DNA of 7,934 nt from JBGPBY01 sp041481485. Its GTDB lineage: Bacteria; Acidobacteriota; Terriglobia; 20CM-2-55-15. The notes under the pieces were generated by a model. That model was not told the origin of the DNA, did not search any database, and was given only the letters and a program-made list of their open reading frames with translations. Position numbers and translations under genes: made by a program. Shown one piece after another: positions 6,316 through 7,934 of this stretch. The stretch covers positions 1 through 7,934 of the forward strand of contig JBGPBY010000347.1 of assembly GCA_041481485.1 (NCBI GenBank). Reading direction: 5' to 3'. Position 1 is the stretch's first letter; every line of letters begins with the position of its first letter.

Positions 6316-7346
6316 GGAGAAACAATTTCCTGATTGCAGCGATGGCTATCCTGTTCTGCTTCGCTGGGGCATTCGGGCAGACCGCTCCGGCAAACTCGGA
6401 TCTCTCGGTGGGAACCGCATGGCTGCCGAACAATCCCGATAAGCGGGGCGAATCGAATCTCATTGGCAGCGGCTCGGTGAGGAGGGACAAATATATCGTC
6501 TTCTGGGAATCTCGAATCGAACCGGCGACGCCTCCAATGGCCGATAGTTTTGTTACTCGCGCGGTCACCGATGCGTCACCGGTGATTCATCGCGTCATGA
6601 TCGACAATTCCGGGCGCACGTATTTCGGATATGACGTCCTGGTGGAAGTGCGTCCGGAACCCCATACGTATCGCGTCACGTTCACTCCGCTGAATATGCC
6701 GAAGGCCACACTGCAGAGTCAGTTAAACGGATCCGAAGTGAACTGGGGCCTCGTCGCGCCTCCACGCTTTCCGCCGCCGCGCACGGTGCACAGCGACGAA
6801 ATTCTCGAAGTGGCGCTGCTGACCAACAGCACGACGAAACAAAAGATCCTGGATTACATTTCCATCCAGGAACCGGGCGCGGTTCCCATCAATGGACTTT
6901 CATTTTCCAGACCACCGAGCCGGGAGTTTTCGTATGCCACCGGCGATGCGCGCGACTTTACTGCCAATGATGTACAGATGCGCATTGATTCTCCGCGTGT
7001 GGCCATCAGCGGTAAGCTCGAAGAATCCACGGCGTCCCGCTCGGACATCGCGAACGGTGTGTTTATCTGGCTCTACATTCCAAAACGGGGACGGATCGTT
7101 TTGTCACTTGGCCCACACGCAGACCTCGGTTTTCGCAAAGCCGGAGAGGTGCGGGGAACGTCCCTTCAATTTGCGTTAGGAACGGAGACGTTTACCATCA
7201 GCAGTGGTTCGGCAATCGCCCCGGGCGCAGCGGCCTTCAATCTATACGTGCTTCAACAACAGAACTGGAAGCCGACGTATCCGTTTGCCGACTTGAATGC
7301 ATTGAATATCGGCGCGGTGAACCGGTTCGATGCACTGGAGAAATGA
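6312..7346 (+). CDS. Secreted protein of unknown function
   Basis: I do not recognise the family of this 344-residue protein. It begins with a clear Sec signal peptide: MRRNN, a hydrophobic core at about 6-20, and likely cleavage near AFGQ at 20-23. The mature protein has no cysteine, no further membrane segment and no lipobox. It has many alternating hydrophobic/polar stretches, for example residues 103-125 (YFGYDVLVEVRP followed by YRVTFTPL) and 250-267 (VFIWLYIPKRGRIVLSL), which suggest a mostly beta structure. PPRFPPPR at 150-157 looks like a hinge between two halves. It starts by an ATGA overlap with the membrane protein gene, with AGGAG at 6300-6304 as ribosome binding site, so it is cotranslated with the sigma cluster. 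It is probably periplasmic or surface-located. A role as sensor, envelope structural protein or target of the sigma factor are all possible. Confidence 0.8.
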   Translation: MRRNNFLIAAMAILFCFAGAFGQTAPANSDLSVGTAWLPNNPDKRGESNLIGSGSVRRDKYIVFWESRIEPATPPMADSFVTRAVTDASPVIHRVMIDNSGRTYFGYDVLVEVRPEPHTYRVTFTPLNMPKATLQSQLNGSEVNWGLVAPPRFPPPRTVHSDEILEVALLTNSTTKQKILDYISIQEPGAVPINGLSFSRPPSREFSYATGDARDFTANDVQMRIDSPRVAISGKLEESTASRSDIANGVFIWLYIPKRGRIVLSLGPHADLGFRKAGEVRGTSLQFALGTETFTISSGSAIAPGAAAFNLYVLQQQNWKPTYPFADLNALNIGAVNRFDALEK

Positions 7347-7353
7347 AAGGGGG
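7347..7353 (+). promoter_or_regulatory. Ribosome binding site that sets the start at ATG 7361
   Basis: AAGGGGG lies 7 nt before ATG 7361. The earlier in-frame ATG at 7343, which overlaps the previous stop as ATGA, precedes this site and would put six charged residues (MKGGRK) before the signal peptide. The downstream start is therefore preferred. Confidence 0.6.
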
Positions 7354-7360
7354 CAGAAAG

Positions 7361-7765
7361 ATGAAACGATCGATTCAGTTCGCAATTTTCATATCGACCA
7401 TCGTTTGGGCAACCGTCGCCCTTGCGCACCACAGCATGGCCGGCACTTATGATACGAGCAAGTCAACAACCATCCGCGGAGTCCTGACCGAAATCGGATG
7501 GAGAAATCCTCATGCGTTTGTCCTCATGAATGCCAGGGACACGAATGGAAAGATCGTGACCTGGCGAATCGAGATTGCCTCGCCAAGCGCGCTCTCGCGT
7601 TTGGGACTCACATCGCAGATGCTCGACCTGACTTCGACATACAGCATCGAAATCTGGCCTGCCCGAGATGGCTCCGCCAATGCCAGTGGACGATTGCTGA
7701 CATTTCCAGACGGAAGGCAATTCGATGTTCACGACGTCTGGGGACCTCCCAACGTCACCAATTGA
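7361..7765 (+). CDS. DUF6152-like small secreted protein
   Basis: A 134-residue exported protein. The signal peptide runs over residues 1-22 with a TVALA signal peptidase site. The mature part would begin HHSMAGTYDTSKSTTIRGV. This start, the later WRNPHAF at 47-53, the (T)WRIE(IASPS) stretch at 67-75 and the FPDGR near the C-terminus match my knowledge of the DUF6152 family (AHHSFA, NPHA, SPN). No enzymatic role is established for that family. The predicted mature chain starts with two histidines and has further histidines at 51 and 124, with no cysteine, which would suit metal binding but does not prove it. An alternative start at 7343 adds six residues. It is the last gene of the sigma factor operon, 14 nt after the secreted protein gene. 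Confidence 0.8.
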   Translation: MKRSIQFAIFISTIVWATVALAHHSMAGTYDTSKSTTIRGVLTEIGWRNPHAFVLMNARDTNGKIVTWRIEIASPSALSRLGLTSQMLDLTSTYSIEIWPARDGSANASGRLLTFPDGRQFDVHDVWGPPNVTN

Positions 7766-7786
7766 TGTGAGGAAATGTGAGGGATT

Positions 7787-7811
7787 CACTGGATCATTCG
7801 ATTCCCCAGTG
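7787..7811 (+). other. Hairpin after the operon end
   Basis: CACTGG at 7787-7792 pairs with CCAGTG at 7806-7811 around a 13-nt loop, 21 nt after the stop of the last gene. No T-run follows, so it is not a standard intrinsic terminator, although it may stabilise the 3' end of the transcript. The rest of 7766-7860 shows no gene. Confidence 0.3.
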
Positions 7812-7860
7812 TAGGGGCGGTCATAGAAGGTGTGAATAAATTGCAGGTGAAGGCGAAAGT

Positions 7861-7934
7861 CCCCTCCTCAGCTGAGGAGGGGGTGGCCGCGACATCAAGA
7901 AAAAAGTGCGAAGCCACATTGTTGGAGCGGCCGG
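7861..7934. repeat. Perfect 22-bp palindrome and start of a probable dispersed repeat
   Basis: Bases 7861-7882 form a perfect palindrome of 22 bp (CCCCTCCTCA and its reverse complement meeting at a central GC). It is followed by GGTGGCCGC, and GGCCGC at 7885-7890 can pair with GCGGCC at 7927-7932 across a 36-nt loop. A CCCCTCC...GGAGGGG hairpin followed by GGTGGC and a second stem resembles dispersed intergenic repeats that I know from many environmental bacterial genomes. The unit runs into the window edge, so its far end is not visible. No coding signal is present. Confidence 0.5.

Overview
All genes in this window lie on the + strand, in a moderately GC-rich genome. The best guess for the host is an uncultured or environmental member of the Acidobacteriota or a neighbouring phylum. 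This rests on the DUF6152-type secreted protein, the ECF sigma factor cluster with a short membrane partner, and the style of the intergenic palindromes. There is no rRNA or other marker, so the assignment is an inference.

Left part (1-2843): the end of the window starts in a G-poor, C-rich stretch (1-93) that looks like a poor contig end. It is followed by a tight operon cysT-cysW-cysA, the two permeases and the ATPase of a sulfate/thiosulfate ABC importer. The genes are joined by ATGA stop/start overlaps. The binding protein (Sbp/CysP) that completes the importer is not readable here and probably lay just upstream.

Middle (2844-5121): a near-consensus housekeeping promoter (TTGACA, 17-bp spacer, GATAAT) opens a leader of about 158 nt with several hairpins. 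It leads into a sigma-54 activator (GAF sensor, AAA+ with intact GAFTGA, Fis-type HTH). A 2-Cys glutathione-peroxidase family protein of the thioredoxin-dependent type follows after 26 nt and may share the transcript.

Repeat (5115-5324): a 210-bp composite palindrome with perfect 15-bp terminal inverted repeats and six small hairpins, three per arm. Its left end covers the stop codon of the peroxidase gene. It resembles a REPIN/MITE-type non-autonomous element and is the most striking non-coding object here.

Right part (5379-7765): four overlapping or closely packed genes that look like one operon. They encode an ECF sigma factor, a short single-pass membrane protein with a proline-rich tail in the position of an anti-sigma factor, a 344-aa secreted protein of unknown function, and a small secreted DUF6152 protein whose predicted mature N-terminus is His-His. 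The natural reading is an envelope-related regulon whose sigma factor is controlled by the membrane partner, but the signal and the job of the two exported proteins are unknown. The window ends (7766-7934) in further hairpins, including a perfect 22-bp palindrome and what may be the first part of another dispersed repeat cut by the window edge.
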